DNA of 64,000 bases from Vibrio sagamiensis NBRC 104589. GTDB lineage: Bacteria > Pseudomonadota > Gammaproteobacteria > Enterobacterales > Vibrionaceae. Positions 55,627 through 64,000 of the stretch are shown here, piece by piece (the first letter of the stretch is position 1; the number at the start of each line of letters is the position of its first letter). The stretch spans positions 1 through 64,000 of the forward strand of contig NZ_BJXJ01000024.1 in assembly GCF_007990935.1 (NCBI RefSeq), written 5' to 3'. Made by a program: the position numbers and the translations under genes. The notes under the pieces were generated by a model. The model was given only the letters and a program-made list of their open reading frames with translations, did not search any database and was not told the origin of the DNA.

Positions 55627-57279
55627 ATGGATCAGTTGACAGCGACGCTCAAAAAAATCGAAAAGCAAAACTATCGTGCGTACCAGCAAATAAAAGGTCA
55701 ATATGACTTTGGTGATTTCACCTTACACATTGACCATATTCAAGGTGATCCTTATGCTTCAGCTTCTCGGTTACGTGCAACAAGAGCTTGGTCACTCACA
55801 GGTCTTGAGTGGATAAAAGAGGAGTCTCTTTCATTCCAGCGTGCCGCCCGTGATTTTATTGCTCGTAGCTTTGATCAATTCGCCAAACAAGAAAATGCCG
55901 TTTCTATTTCTCTTAATGGACAGACCGTTTTAGATAATACTGCAGTTCTCTTTACAGAAGAAGGGATTGAACTACGTTTCAGGGTTAACTTACCAGCCGA
56001 GGGTCGCTCTGTTCTAGGGAAAAAAGCCAATAACATCCTTACGTTTTATTTACCAAAGTTTATTCGACGTGCCACCTTAGCAAGGGAGTTAGATCATGAT
56101 GCTCTTGTTGAACACTGTAAAGTAATCGAAGATCAAGCCGCTATTCGTGATCAATTAATGGCACATGATCTGGTCGCTTTCGTTGCAAATGGTAGTATCC
56201 TTCCACGCCTTGCAGGTAACTGTGATTTACCAATGAAAGATGCGGTACCATTCAGAGCTCCTGATTCTTTACAAGTGACCTTACATGCACCAAATAAAGG
56301 CTACATAACAGGGCTTGGGATTCCTCGAGGTATTACACTTATTGTCGGCGGTGGTTTTCACGGAAAATCTACCCTACTCAACGCTATCGAACGTTCTATT
56401 TATGATCATATCCCTGGTGATGGACGTGAATATGTTGTGACAGATTCAAATGCAATGAAGATACGGGCTGAAGATGGCCGCTGCGTTCATCACCTAAATT
56501 TATCTAACTATATTAATCATCTACCAATGGGCAAAGATACCGAGGATTTTTCAACTCAAGATGCATCTGGCTCAACGTCTCAAGCTGCATGGTTGCAAGA
56601 ATCCCTTGAAGCTGGTGCTTCTTCATTGCTTATCGACGAAGATACTTCAGCAACCAACTTTATGATTCGTGACGAGCGCATGCAAGCTCTCGTTGCCAAA
56701 GGTGATGAGCCCATTACACCTTTAGTAGACCGCATTGCACAAATTCGTGATGAAATGGATGTCTCCACCCTTATTGTTATGGGTGGTTCGGGAGACTATT
56801 TAGACGTCGCCGACACTGTGATTCAAATGCACGATTACCAAGCCGTAGATGTCACAGCAAAAGCACGTCAAGTTATCGAGCAGCATCCTACTCAACGTCA
56901 TAATGAATCGGAAGATAATCTTCACACATTCCATCCTCGTTCTCTGAGCCGACAAGCTCTCATGGCTATTTTGACCGATGGAAAATTCCGCGTGAATGCA
57001 AAAGGTAAAACCTCTTTACGTTTCGGAAAAGAGTTCACAGACTTGAGTGCATTGGAACAGCTTGAATCTGCAGATGAAGTCAATACTATCGGCTGGCTGT
57101 GGTTCCAATTAGCCCAACAACCTGGTTGGTCACAGAACCCGGCAAAAGAAATTGAAAGTATGTTATCTTATGATTGGCATAAAACGTTACCTCAACAAGG
57201 TGATCTTGCCAAACCGCGTACCCTCGATGTTATGGCAGCATTGAATAGAATGAGAAAGTCACAATTTAAGCAAAATTAA
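55627..57279 (+). CDS. predicted ATPase of the ABC class (PF09818)
   Basis: The 550-aa protein matches the uncharacterised ABC_ATPase family (COG3044). It has a Walker A-like GGGFHGKSTL (about 240-249), a long segment with LIDEDTSATNFMIRDERM (Walker B-like) and MGGSGDYLDVADTVIQM. No membrane segments are seen. Function unknown, although the family is widely conserved. It is a single-gene unit ending in a strong terminator. Confidence 0.85.
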   Translation: MDQLTATLKKIEKQNYRAYQQIKGQYDFGDFTLHIDHIQGDPYASASRLRATRAWSLTGLEWIKEESLSFQRAARDFIARSFDQFAKQENAVSISLNGQTVLDNTAVLFTEEGIELRFRVNLPAEGRSVLGKKANNILTFYLPKFIRRATLARELDHDALVEHCKVIEDQAAIRDQLMAHDLVAFVANGSILPRLAGNCDLPMKDAVPFRAPDSLQVTLHAPNKGYITGLGIPRGITLIVGGGFHGKSTLLNAIERSIYDHIPGDGREYVVTDSNAMKIRAEDGRCVHHLNLSNYINHLPMGKDTEDFSTQDASGSTSQAAWLQESLEAGASSLLIDEDTSATNFMIRDERMQALVAKGDEPITPLVDRIAQIRDEMDVSTLIVMGGSGDYLDVADTVIQMHDYQAVDVTAKARQVIEQHPTQRHNESEDNLHTFHPRSLSRQALMAILTDGKFRVNAKGKTSLRFGKEFTDLSALEQLESADEVNTIGWLWFQLAQQPGWSQNPAKEIESMLSYDWHKTLPQQGDLAKPRTLDVMAALNRMRKSQFKQN

Positions 57280-57300
57280 GAAAAATATCCTGAAGCTTAA

Positions 57301-57336
57301 AAAAGAGCCAACCGTGTTAAACAGTTGGCTCTTTTT
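57301..57336. terminator. bidirectional terminator
   Basis: aaaagagccaac (57301-57312) pairs with gttggctctttt (57324-57335), with A-run and T-run flanks, between the ABC-class ATPase and the convergent 2OG oxygenase. Confidence 0.9.
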
Positions 57337-57388
57337 CTATCTATTGTAATCAACATGCTTAAAAGTATGATTAACAATGTACTTCGAG

Positions 57389-58228
57389 TTAAATTACACC
57401 AAGCTCTCTCAGTCTTTCCATTAGATAACTGTCAGCAGTGTATCGTTCAGACAGAACAACTTCTGGTTTTGGATGTAAAAAAAGTGGCAATGAGATACGC
57501 GATTTTTCTTGACGACCACCAGAAGGATTGATAACTCGGTGAGTAGTTGACGGGAAATATCCACCGGAGGCTTCTTGTAACATATCACCAATGTTAATGA
57601 TCAAACTACCAAAATCACAAGGTACGTCTAACCAGTCACCCTCTTGACTCTTTACTTGCAGACCCGGTTCGTTGGCTGCAGGTAAAACGGTGAGTAAGTT
57701 AATATCTTCATGAGCGGCAGCACGTATTGCACCTGGCTCTTCTTCCCCAGTCATCGGTGGATAATGCAAAACGCGCAGTAACGTTTTATCACTATTTTCT
57801 ATCATTTCAGATAGCGCTACTGAAAACTTTTCTTGAACTTCTTGAGGTGCATAGGTTTCTACCCAGCCCAATAGTTCTTGAGCAAAAGCGTTAGCACGTT
57901 CATAATATTCAAGTATTTCCGTTTTAAGCTGCTCAGGAATTTGTCCCCAAGGGTAAACATGAAAATACTCTTTAATATCTTTTACTGAATGACCTTTCGC
58001 AACCTCAGATACCGATGGAGGAAAATAACCATCCTGTGTTTCAGCATTGAAGTGAAAATCATTTTTTTCATCAGAATAAAAGAATTCATACCAGTTGTTA
58101 TAAATAGATTCGACTAATTCCTGTGGTATTGGGTGGTTCTTAAGAACCCCAAAACCTGTTTCACGTAGTGAGGTGACGAATTTTTGAGCCGCATCGTCAG
58201 CAAGATAATCGACAGTTTCTAGTTTCAT
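57389..58228 (-). CDS. 2-oxoglutarate/Fe(II)-dependent oxygenase (isopenicillin N synthase-like)
   Basis: The 279-aa protein has the double-stranded beta-helix facial triad: His and Asp in AAHEDINLLTVL, His in STTHRVINP, and the 2-oxoglutarate-binding Arg-x-Ser in RISLPLF. The N-terminal RETGFGVLKNHPIP is the DIOX_N pattern. It uses iron and 2-oxoglutarate to hydroxylate an unknown substrate. Single gene; convergent with the ABC-class ATPase gene. Confidence 0.88.
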   Translation of the reverse strand: MKLETVDYLADDAAQKFVTSLRETGFGVLKNHPIPQELVESIYNNWYEFFYSDEKNDFHFNAETQDGYFPPSVSEVAKGHSVKDIKEYFHVYPWGQIPEQLKTEILEYYERANAFAQELLGWVETYAPQEVQEKFSVALSEMIENSDKTLLRVLHYPPMTGEEEPGAIRAAAHEDINLLTVLPAANEPGLQVKSQEGDWLDVPCDFGSLIINIGDMLQEASGGYFPSTTHRVINPSGGRQEKSRISLPLFLHPKPEVVLSERYTADSYLMERLRELGVI

Positions 58229-58538
58229 GGCTTTGCTTCTTTATCGTGTAAATATAGTAAAGTAACCGCGCAGTGTCATTAAGAAAAACATCTTAAAGTC
58301 ACTTAGGCATAATAGTTAAATTCTATGAGTGACTATGTTTGAACGCAAACCTAAATGACATTTTATTAAGTAAAAGTTTTAATTTGAGCACGGAATTGGA
58401 GAGACTATTCGTTGAATTTCTAATTGGCCCCTACACTATATTGATTTGGTGTATGAAAGAGTGGCTGGTTTATTGAACACCGTTCATTTATATGTAATCA
58501 TAATGCGGTTAACGCACCATTTAAGGACATACAACCCT

Positions 58539-59126
58539 ATGAAAAGTAGCTCGACATTACGTTTATTAACACTACTTTATGCCTGTATATTTTTATTTTC
58601 TGTTGTCGAACCAAGTTCATATTCTGTCTGGCTAGCAGAGATCATTCCTGCCATTGCTATTCTTGCCATAATTTGGGCCATATCAAGACGATTTTCGTTC
58701 AGTAGAACCGCTTATGTATTAATGTTTATTTGGCTTTGTCTACATACGATTGGTGCTAAGTATACTTTTGCTGACGTTCCTTTTGATTGGTTTAATCAAT
58801 TGATTGGTTCAGATCGTAACAATTTCGATCGTGTTGCACATTTTTCAATAGGCTTGTATGCCTACCCTATTGCCGAATATTTGATCAAACAAAAAAAAGC
58901 GAGTATCGCGTTATCAGCTCTATTCGCTTTATTTGCGATCATGTCACTTGCAGCAAGCTATGAAATTATAGAATGGTGGTATGCAGCACTAGCTGGTGGT
59001 GATGATGGTATCGCTTTTTTAGGCTCTCAAGGTGACATTTGGGACGCACAAAAAGACATGCTATGTGACACACTTGGTGCCATCGCATCATTACTCTTAT
59101 TGACCATGCAACGTAGATTGACTTAA
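58539..59126 (+). CDS. DUF2238 (YjdF-like) membrane protein
   Basis: The 195-aa protein has about six hydrophobic segments and the conserved LCLHTIGAKYTFADVPFDW and FDRVAHFSIG stretches of DUF2238/YjdF. Function unknown. ATG 58539 has aagga about 12 bases upstream; the frame extends to 58446 without a better start. Its 3' end overlaps the convergent cutA gene by 30 bases. Confidence 0.85.
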   Translation: MKSSSTLRLLTLLYACIFLFSVVEPSSYSVWLAEIIPAIAILAIIWAISRRFSFSRTAYVLMFIWLCLHTIGAKYTFADVPFDWFNQLIGSDRNNFDRVAHFSIGLYAYPIAEYLIKQKKASIALSALFALFAIMSLAASYEIIEWWYAALAGGDDGIAFLGSQGDIWDAQKDMLCDTLGAIASLLLLTMQRRLT

Positions 59127-59435
59127 CCATGTTAAATATGGATTAAAACCATCAACAATAGGAACTTGTACAATTTGAGCAATTTCATATTCGTGCAAGT
59201 TCTGTATCTTATCTTCAACTAATGCGTACAAATCTTTTCTGGTTTTAATAATTAATAACCACTCAGGGTCACTACAAACTTTACTTTTCCATACATAATG
59301 GCTTTCGATTGACACAACCTGAATGCATGCAGCCAATTGCTCTTCCAGTAAGCTTTTAATGATCATATCACGATTTTCTATCGTACCAACGGTACTTAAA
59401 ACCATGCAATATTCATGTCGCTCATTCATTGTCAT
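59097..59435 (-). CDS. cutA: divalent-cation tolerance protein CutA
   Basis: The 112-aa protein has the CutA1 fold pattern: VLSTVGTIENRDMIIKSLLEE, LAACIQVV, IESHYVWKSKV, EWLLIIKTRKDLY, YEIAQIVQVPIVDG and a C-terminal WL. CutA forms trimers and was linked to copper tolerance. Its start overlaps the stop of the upstream zinc-ribbon gene by 4 bases. Confidence 0.94.
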   Translation of the reverse strand: MTMNERHEYCMVLSTVGTIENRDMIIKSLLEEQLAACIQVVSIESHYVWKSKVCSDPEWLLIIKTRKDLYALVEDKIQNLHEYEIAQIVQVPIVDGFNPYLTWLSQSTLHGQ

Positions 59436-59683
59436 TTCATTACTACCTTACCACCAATGATTTTGTAAGCAGGTGTACCTCGTATTAAAGTTTCGCGAGC
59501 AAATTCTTGGTTACAGTTAGGGCAAAAACAAGCAGTATTTGTAAAGTCTAGCGTAATACGCTCCTTAAAACATTTAACCAATGCTCCTTTGCCCCCTTTA
59601 CGATACTTGAATAACAACGCTTTACATTTAGAGCAAGAAATCGTAACTGTTTTAGAGGGTTGTTTCTTATTTGGTTTGGCCAT
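59432..59683 (-). CDS. zinc-ribbon protein, 83 aa
   Basis: Two Cys pairs (CSKC and CPNC) around a lysine-rich core indicate a small zinc ribbon; the rest is basic (KKQPSK, KYRKGGKGALVK). I do not know the family. The start lies 17 bases inside the end of sgrR and the stop overlaps cutA, so the three genes are tightly coupled. Confidence 0.75.
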   Translation of the reverse strand: MAKPNKKQPSKTVTISCSKCKALLFKYRKGGKGALVKCFKERITLDFTNTACFCPNCNQEFARETLIRGTPAYKIIGGKVVMK

Positions 59684-61373
59684 GATTCTCTATTTCTGGT
59701 TTAACCCACACACGACTAAAATCAAACCACCCTAGAGCATTACATTTTGTATTTTGTAAAGCGCCACTGTGATCTTTGTTTACGCCAAGCCAACAATGGA
59801 ACATTGGTATCACTTGATAGCTTTTGACCAACTGTCGGCCTAATTCTCGAGCTGGGAAATCGCTGTATTTTCCAGAACGCCAATCATCTACGAGTGTAAG
59901 CCAACTTAAAAAGTCATTATTAGTACTGGCTTGTTCAATATTACTATAATCTAACAGCCAACCAGCAAATACATCGTTACGGTGCGTAGTGATTCCCATT
60001 GGTTTGATCCAAATATCAATGTCATCAACATTAGGTAGCTCATGCTCGTAAGTTAAAAATGTCACATCAATATCATACGGCAGCAATTGATTCTTAATTG
60101 CTTGAGCAATACTTGGGTACATTGGATGATTTTTTTGGTATGCCAAACATATCTGCTTACCATATTGTGGTGGAATACCTATTGATGCAGGTACAAGATC
60201 AAGCCAACCAGGTTTTAAACCAAAGGCTGGTAATACACCAAATTCCACCACTTTATCTTTAGGTAATTGTGTATAGATTTGATAACTGTTTAAAACTTGT
60301 GTTAAAAACTCGGCCCAGCGAGGATCCTTGGCTAATCCCGCTCTCTTATTGAGAAGTAAGAATGTACAGCCAGGATCGAGTTCTACTTCCTCTGCTGACG
60401 ATCTTTTGTCCATTTGAGGTTTAGATAAACTAGGATAGACAATGGAAGAATAAGTTTCATCTATTACCCATATTTCCACTTGGTCAAGAAGTGGGCGAAG
60501 ACCAAAATAACCGTCAAAGGCGGTTAAAATAAGACGTTTATCGTCATTCAATTTAATTTGGAATGGCCCTGTACCGATAGGCTTTGTGTCAAATTCTTCT
60601 GTACGTAAGGATAATGGAAGCAATATCTTTGCTTGGGGTTCACTCATTGACTGTGGTAAATATTTATCAGGGCGGCATAAAAAGATGTCAATAACCCATG
60701 GCTCTGGTGAAGTCACCCTTTCAATATGAGAAAAAAGATTAAAATCACACAATTCTTTAATGCTCGCAACGACGCAATCTGTAGTGAGGCGATGGCCATT
60801 ATGGAATCGAACACCGCGTCTAAGATAAAAACGCCAATGTTTATCTGATAAAGCTTCCCAATGATGAGCTAAGTCTGGTCTAAGGCGCTCTTCATCGTCC
60901 AGCCTCGTTAAACCACTGAAAACTTGTTGGGCAATATGCAGTTCAGAACGACGCATTAATTTTTGTGGGTTCAGCATCGTTAGTGGACGATAGTATGGTA
61001 AACGAACAACTTGCTCACCTTGCTGATGTTGCAGACCAAGGTACCCCTGTATCACTTGAGCAAGTTTGGTGGGATCATTATCTAATGCTTCAAGTGCCTG
61101 GCCAATCTTCCCTTCTTTCAAATAATGTCTGGCTAACTTTTCACTGACATCATTACGACTGCGCTTAAAAATAAGCTTAGAGAGTTTTCCTCGTCCAGCA
61201 GTGGGATGCCATTCAATCCAGCCTTCCTGCTCTAGTTTGTTAAGTACAATACGGGCATTACGACGAGTACAAAAAAGTACGTCAGTAATATCATCCAATT
61301 GTACTTCGGTATTTTGACCTGCAAACTTCTTAAACAAAGTCTCAAATTGAATACGTAATCGTGTGCTAGTCAT
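59667..61373 (-). CDS. sgrR: SgrR-family transcriptional regulator
   Basis: The 568-aa protein has an N-terminal winged-helix (about 1-75, LDDITDVLFCTRRNARIVLNKLEQEGWIEWHP) and a large solute-binding-like domain (YYRPLTMLNPQ, FHNGHRLTTDCVVASIKEL, GTGPFQI) as in SgrR. In E. coli SgrR activates the sRNA SgrS during glucose-phosphate stress. Here the upstream gap is only 112 bases and no divergent SgrS-like RNA or setA gene is visible. It leads the sgrR-zinc ribbon-cutA operon. Confidence 0.9.
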   Translation of the reverse strand: MTSTRLRIQFETLFKKFAGQNTEVQLDDITDVLFCTRRNARIVLNKLEQEGWIEWHPTAGRGKLSKLIFKRSRNDVSEKLARHYLKEGKIGQALEALDNDPTKLAQVIQGYLGLQHQQGEQVVRLPYYRPLTMLNPQKLMRRSELHIAQQVFSGLTRLDDEERLRPDLAHHWEALSDKHWRFYLRRGVRFHNGHRLTTDCVVASIKELCDFNLFSHIERVTSPEPWVIDIFLCRPDKYLPQSMSEPQAKILLPLSLRTEEFDTKPIGTGPFQIKLNDDKRLILTAFDGYFGLRPLLDQVEIWVIDETYSSIVYPSLSKPQMDKRSSAEEVELDPGCTFLLLNKRAGLAKDPRWAEFLTQVLNSYQIYTQLPKDKVVEFGVLPAFGLKPGWLDLVPASIGIPPQYGKQICLAYQKNHPMYPSIAQAIKNQLLPYDIDVTFLTYEHELPNVDDIDIWIKPMGITTHRNDVFAGWLLDYSNIEQASTNNDFLSWLTLVDDWRSGKYSDFPARELGRQLVKSYQVIPMFHCWLGVNKDHSGALQNTKCNALGWFDFSRVWVKPEIENHGQTK

Positions 61374-61485
61374 AAAGAGGAAATACCCATTAGTTAATCT
61401 ATCTCTTGAGTTTCCTCATTTTTGGCGAAAAGTGCAAATTTTAAAATGCACCGCTAAAAATACTTTTCCATACTTCGTATGTTAT

Positions 61486-61722
61486 TTATCCAGCTATATC
61501 AATACCTATGGCTGCTGCAATTTCTTGTAATTGAGTTTCATTATCTAGCTTTATTGACCATTTAACTTCAGAACTATGAGCTAAAATGACATTTGCCCCT
61601 CCTCCAAGTAGCTGTACTGCATCAACTTGAGCCTGCAGGACTGCCATATTATGACCCATCAATTTGATCACGACTTCATGAGGGGTAGCAATAATCTTGC
61701 CTATTGAAAAATCAATCACCAT
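61486..61722 (-). CDS. DUF3389 family protein, 78 aa
   Basis: The small protein (DFSIGKIIATPHEVVIKL, ADAVQLLGGGANVI-type core, KWSIKLDNETQLQEIAAAIG) fits DUF3389 of vibrios and Shewanella as I remember it. Function unknown. It follows the thioesterase gene by 17 bases on the same strand, probably in one transcript. Confidence 0.7.
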   Translation of the reverse strand: MVIDFSIGKIIATPHEVVIKLMGHNMAVLQAQVDAVQLLGGGANVILAHSSEVKWSIKLDNETQLQEIAAAIGIDIAG

Positions 61723-61739
61723 TTTTGTATTATTTTACC

Positions 61740-62168
61740 TTATTGAACTACTCGACGTTTAACGGCAACTGTCAAACGGCTAGTACATATTAATTGTTCT
61801 GCTTCATCTTTAATATCGATTTGCCAAACTTGTGTTGTCGAGCCTAAATGAATCGGTTTAGCCTTTCCAGTCACTATTCCACTTTTAACAGAGCGAATAT
61901 GATTTGCATTAATATCTAAACCAACACAGTAATTACCTTTTTTAACACAACAATTTGCTGCTAGTGAACCAAGTGTTTCCGCAAGAACAACAGATGCGCC
62001 GCCATGTAGCAAGCCGAAAGGTTGATGGGTAAAATGGCAGACCGGCATTGTTGCACTAATTGTATCAGAAGTGAATTCAGTGTATTTAATTTGCAAATGC
62101 TCCATCATTGTATTCTTTGACGTTGCATTGAGAAACTCTAAAGAAAGCGTTTCAGTCCAAATACTCAT
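61740..62168 (-). CDS. hotdog thioesterase (PaaI/YdiI-like)
   Basis: The 142-aa protein from ATG 62168 (aagga 8 bases upstream) has the hotdog signature FGLLHGGASVVLAETLGS and VGLDINANHIRSVKSG. This is the YdiI/MenI-PaaI group, which hydrolyses acyl- or aromatic-CoA thioesters, in E. coli the menaquinone precursor DHNA-CoA. The exact substrate here is unknown. The frame extends to 62249 but the shorter start is better supported. Confidence 0.88.
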   Translation of the reverse strand: MSIWTETLSLEFLNATSKNTMMEHLQIKYTEFTSDTISATMPVCHFTHQPFGLLHGGASVVLAETLGSLAANCCVKKGNYCVGLDINANHIRSVKSGIVTGKAKPIHLGSTTQVWQIDIKDEAEQLICTSRLTVAVKRRVVQ

Positions 62169-62542
62169 TTTTTCTTCCTTATGTTTTTGTTTACTAATCC
62201 TCATGACTAATTCGGTCTGATACACCATTAAGCGACACAAGTTCAGCAATCACTTTAATTAAGACTCAATTCATTGAATGAGTTAAACAGCCTATTTTAA
62301 ATTTTTGATCGTAACGTACATTGTTTAAAAATTGCACTTTAATCAATCAAAAATGACGTCAACTTCAATGCATGACCTATATGACTTTGATACTGATCAC
62401 ATCATGGTTAGAGATTAATCTACAGATTTTGCCTTTCTGAAATTATTTTGGTTTTTCTTTATGCGCACAAGGATAACGTACGCAAATAGAATCAACTGCT
62501 CAATAATCAAACAAATTATGATTAATATTTATCAAAGATTCA

Positions 62543-62559
62543 ATCTGGTAATACCATTT
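62543..62559. promoter_or_regulatory. candidate FadR site
   Basis: atctggtaataccattt keeps the TGG-N5-CCA core of FadR operators and is partly palindromic. Its place upstream of a fatty-acid porin gene supports it, but it lies 274 bases from the start codon. Confidence 0.45.
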
Positions 62560-62761
62560 GAGAGAATTATCTCGGCATAATGCACCACTGAATTTTTTAT
62601 TTTGATTTATGCATCATTTTTACTACTTGAATATCTTACCATCTTTGACAGGGATGACGAAAAAAGGTTACTGTGAAGTAAATGAGATGTTAATTTTTGG
62701 CTATTACGTTTAGAACTTGGCACATATAAAACCAACAATGAATTAATAGCTTCAGATACAC

Positions 62762-62799
62762 AGCCTAATTTTTGAGCATGCTCATTTTAAATTTAGGCT
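62762..62799. repeat. nested inverted repeat in the fadL leader
   Basis: agcctaa (62762-62768) pairs with ttaggct (62793-62799) around the 10-base palindrome gagcatgctc (62774-62783). It could be a leader stem or operator. Confidence 0.4.
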
Positions 62800-62832
62800 T
62801 AAACCGTATATACGACCTTTAGGAAGGAAAGA

Positions 62833-64000
62833 ATGAATAAAAAGCGCTGCTCTCTGCTATCAGTATCTATATTGATGGCGTTTAATGCCCATTCTGCGGG
62901 TTTTCAAGTTAATGAACATTCAGCATCGGGCCTTGGCAGAGCATTTTCTGGTGAAGGTGCCGTAGCTGACAATGCAAGTGTATTAGCTCGTAATCCAGCA
63001 GCCATGACACGTTTTAAAGAAGCTCAACTTTCTGGTGCTTTTTCTATCGTTGACCCTGAAATTGATGTCTACGACGTTACAAATAATGAGCACTCAAAAG
63101 ATGTCGCACCGATGCAGTTTGTTCCTGCTGCTTATTATATCAGTCCAATTAATGATCAGTGGGCTTGGGGCTTTGGTATGTTTACCAACTATGGTGTAGC
63201 AACCGATTACCCTGATGATATTTCCGCTGGAGATTTAGCAGGCGACACCTCCCTTGTATCTGTAAATTTTAATCCTAATGTCGCTTACCGAATTAATGAA
63301 CAATTTAGCATTGGTGGAGGTGTAAACCTTGTTTATGCTCAAGCTGAACTTACTCGCCACCAAGGTAATCTGACTTCAGCATCCGGTGATGCTCAAAAAT
63401 CGAAAAAGCTTATTAGCATGGATGGTGATACCGTCGCATTTGGTTGGAACGTAGGAGCACTATTTGAGTTAAATGAAAATCATCGTTTTGGTTTTGGCTA
63501 CCGTTCTAAAATCGATCTTGATTTTGATGATGGTGAATTTAATAGCTACGATTCTGGCCTTTCGAATCCACAAAAGGTAAAAGGTCGCCTTAAAATCTCC
63601 TTGCCTGCCATTATTGAACTTTCTGGTTTCCACCAATTGAATGACCAATGGGCAGTCCACTATGGCTGGCAACATACTGACTGGAGTGAGTTCACTGAGC
63701 TAAAAGCAACCAGCAGTGATTGTGTAGGCGGTGTTTGTTTTCAAAAGCCAGAGCATTACAAAGGTAATAACCGTTATTCAGTCGGTGGTGCTTACACTCT
63801 TAACCAAGATTGGACCCTAAGAGCCGGTATTGCCTATGACGAACAAGCAGGCGAAGCAACGCTTAGCATCCCTGACAGTGACCGTATGTGGTACACCGCA
63901 GGCTTTACTTATAAAGTACAGGAAAACCTGTCTTTAGACGCTGGATTTGCATTGGTTAAAAGTAAGTCTGGCTCATTCAAAGAAACGAACAACATCAATA
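62833..64000 (+). CDS. fadL: long-chain fatty acid outer-membrane transporter FadL (partial)
   Basis: From ATG 62833 (aggaagga upstream) 389 codons are open to the window end, so the 3' end lies outside. The signal peptide is cut before AGFQVNEHSASGLGRAFSG; the mature N-terminus and NPAAM motif are the FadL hatch signature, followed by barrel strands. It admits long-chain fatty acids across the outer membrane. Vibrios carry several FadL homologues; one is paired with a surface lipase (VolA) in V. cholerae, and whether that follows here cannot be seen. Confidence 0.93.
   Translation, partial: MNKKRCSLLSVSILMAFNAHSAGFQVNEHSASGLGRAFSGEGAVADNASVLARNPAAMTRFKEAQLSGAFSIVDPEIDVYDVTNNEHSKDVAPMQFVPAAYYISPINDQWAWGFGMFTNYGVATDYPDDISAGDLAGDTSLVSVNFNPNVAYRINEQFSIGGGVNLVYAQAELTRHQGNLTSASGDAQKSKKLISMDGDTVAFGWNVGALFELNENHRFGFGYRSKIDLDFDDGEFNSYDSGLSNPQKVKGRLKISLPAIIELSGFHQLNDQWAVHYGWQHTDWSEFTELKATSSDCVGGVCFQKPEHYKGNNRYSVGGAYTLNQDWTLRAGIAYDEQAGEATLSIPDSDRMWYTAGFTYKVQENLSLDAGFALVKSKSGSFKETNNIN

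Larger units (their letters stand above)
62169..62832. promoter_or_regulatory. 660-base gap upstream of fadL
   Basis: The stretch is AT-rich without a convincing gene. It contains a FadR-like site (62543-62559) and a nested inverted repeat (62762-62799) near the fadL start. Promoters for the divergent thioesterase and fadL genes must lie here. Confidence 0.45.

Noticed and set aside
61374..61485. SgrS-like small RNA upstream of sgrR
   Set aside because: Only 112 bases are available and no terminator hairpin with T-run or ptsG-pairing segment is visible.
62609..62713. 34-aa frame (starting MHHFYYLN) upstream of fadL
   Set aside because: No ribosome binding site and no membrane or domain pattern; likely chance in AT-rich DNA.
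1..64000. CRISPR arrays, tRNA or rRNA genes
   Set aside because: No regularly spaced direct repeats and no cloverleaf or rRNA-like stretches were noticed on either strand; a tRNAscan or Rfam search was not possible.

Overview
The window reads as part of a Vibrio-type gammaproteobacterial genome, most likely the second chromosome. Many genes have recognisable counterparts on Vibrio cholerae chromosome II, as recalled and not searched: trxC, a second fabH, an HMG-CoA reductase, nrdDG with an aminotransferase, modABC, pntAB, vxrABC, ddl, a hutA-type heme receptor, galE and small Vibrio/Shewanella families (DUF2986, DUF3069, DUF3319, DUF3389, UPF0181). Coding is dense, the base composition is AT-rich, and genes run on both strands with clear hairpin terminators between convergent units. 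I see no rRNA, tRNA, CRISPR array or intact insertion sequence.

Layout. 1-2.1 kb is a scarred accessory edge: the 3' end of a polymorphic-toxin-like gene, a decayed 3' end of tryptophanase, an unknown ORF and an IS-like inverted repeat. 2.2-16.4 kb is core metabolism: an MFS transporter, trxC, fabH2, an isolated HMG-CoA reductase, a secreted nuclease/phosphatase-fold protein, the anaerobic ribonucleotide reductase operon nrdDG with FNR- and NrdR-like sites, an aminotransferase, an outer-membrane barrel and the molybdate transporter modABC. 16.6-24.9 kb holds a response-regulator diguanylate cyclase, an HlyU-family gene, pntAB and the cell-envelope two-component locus vxrABC with a small UPF0181 gene.

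25.3-34.6 kb looks like an accessory insertion between the vxr locus and the yciH/ddl block. It holds a five-gene export system (adaptor, outer-membrane channel, two MacB-like permeases, ATPase), an unlisted 32-aa membrane peptide gene, a ribbon-helix-helix-like gene, a filamentous-phage-type regulator, a long inverted repeat and a secreted metallophosphoesterase with a ricin-type lectin tail. 34.6-46.6 kb returns to core genes: yciH, DUF3319, ddl, a SPOR lipoprotein, the lysine acetyltransferase Pat, a heme receptor with CRP and Fur sites, an unlisted 23-aa membrane peptide gene, galE and 5-oxoprolinase pxpABC.

46.6-64 kb carries an FAD oxidoreductase, the ybbAP-type ABC transporter divergent from tesA, fabV, a degenerate GGDEF/EAL protein, an ABC-class ATPase, a 2OG-Fe(II) oxygenase, a DUF2238 membrane protein, an overlapping sgrR-zinc ribbon-cutA operon, DUF3389, a hotdog thioesterase and the start of a fadL porin gene that runs off the window.

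Functional themes are lipid chemistry (fabH2, HMG-CoA reductase, tesA, fabV, thioesterase, fadL), anaerobic/redox physiology (nrdDG, pntAB, trxC, molybdate uptake), envelope maintenance (vxr, ddl, SPOR protein) and export. The least explained parts are the five-gene exporter, the lectin-phosphoesterase, the two tiny membrane peptides and the toxin/tnaA junction.
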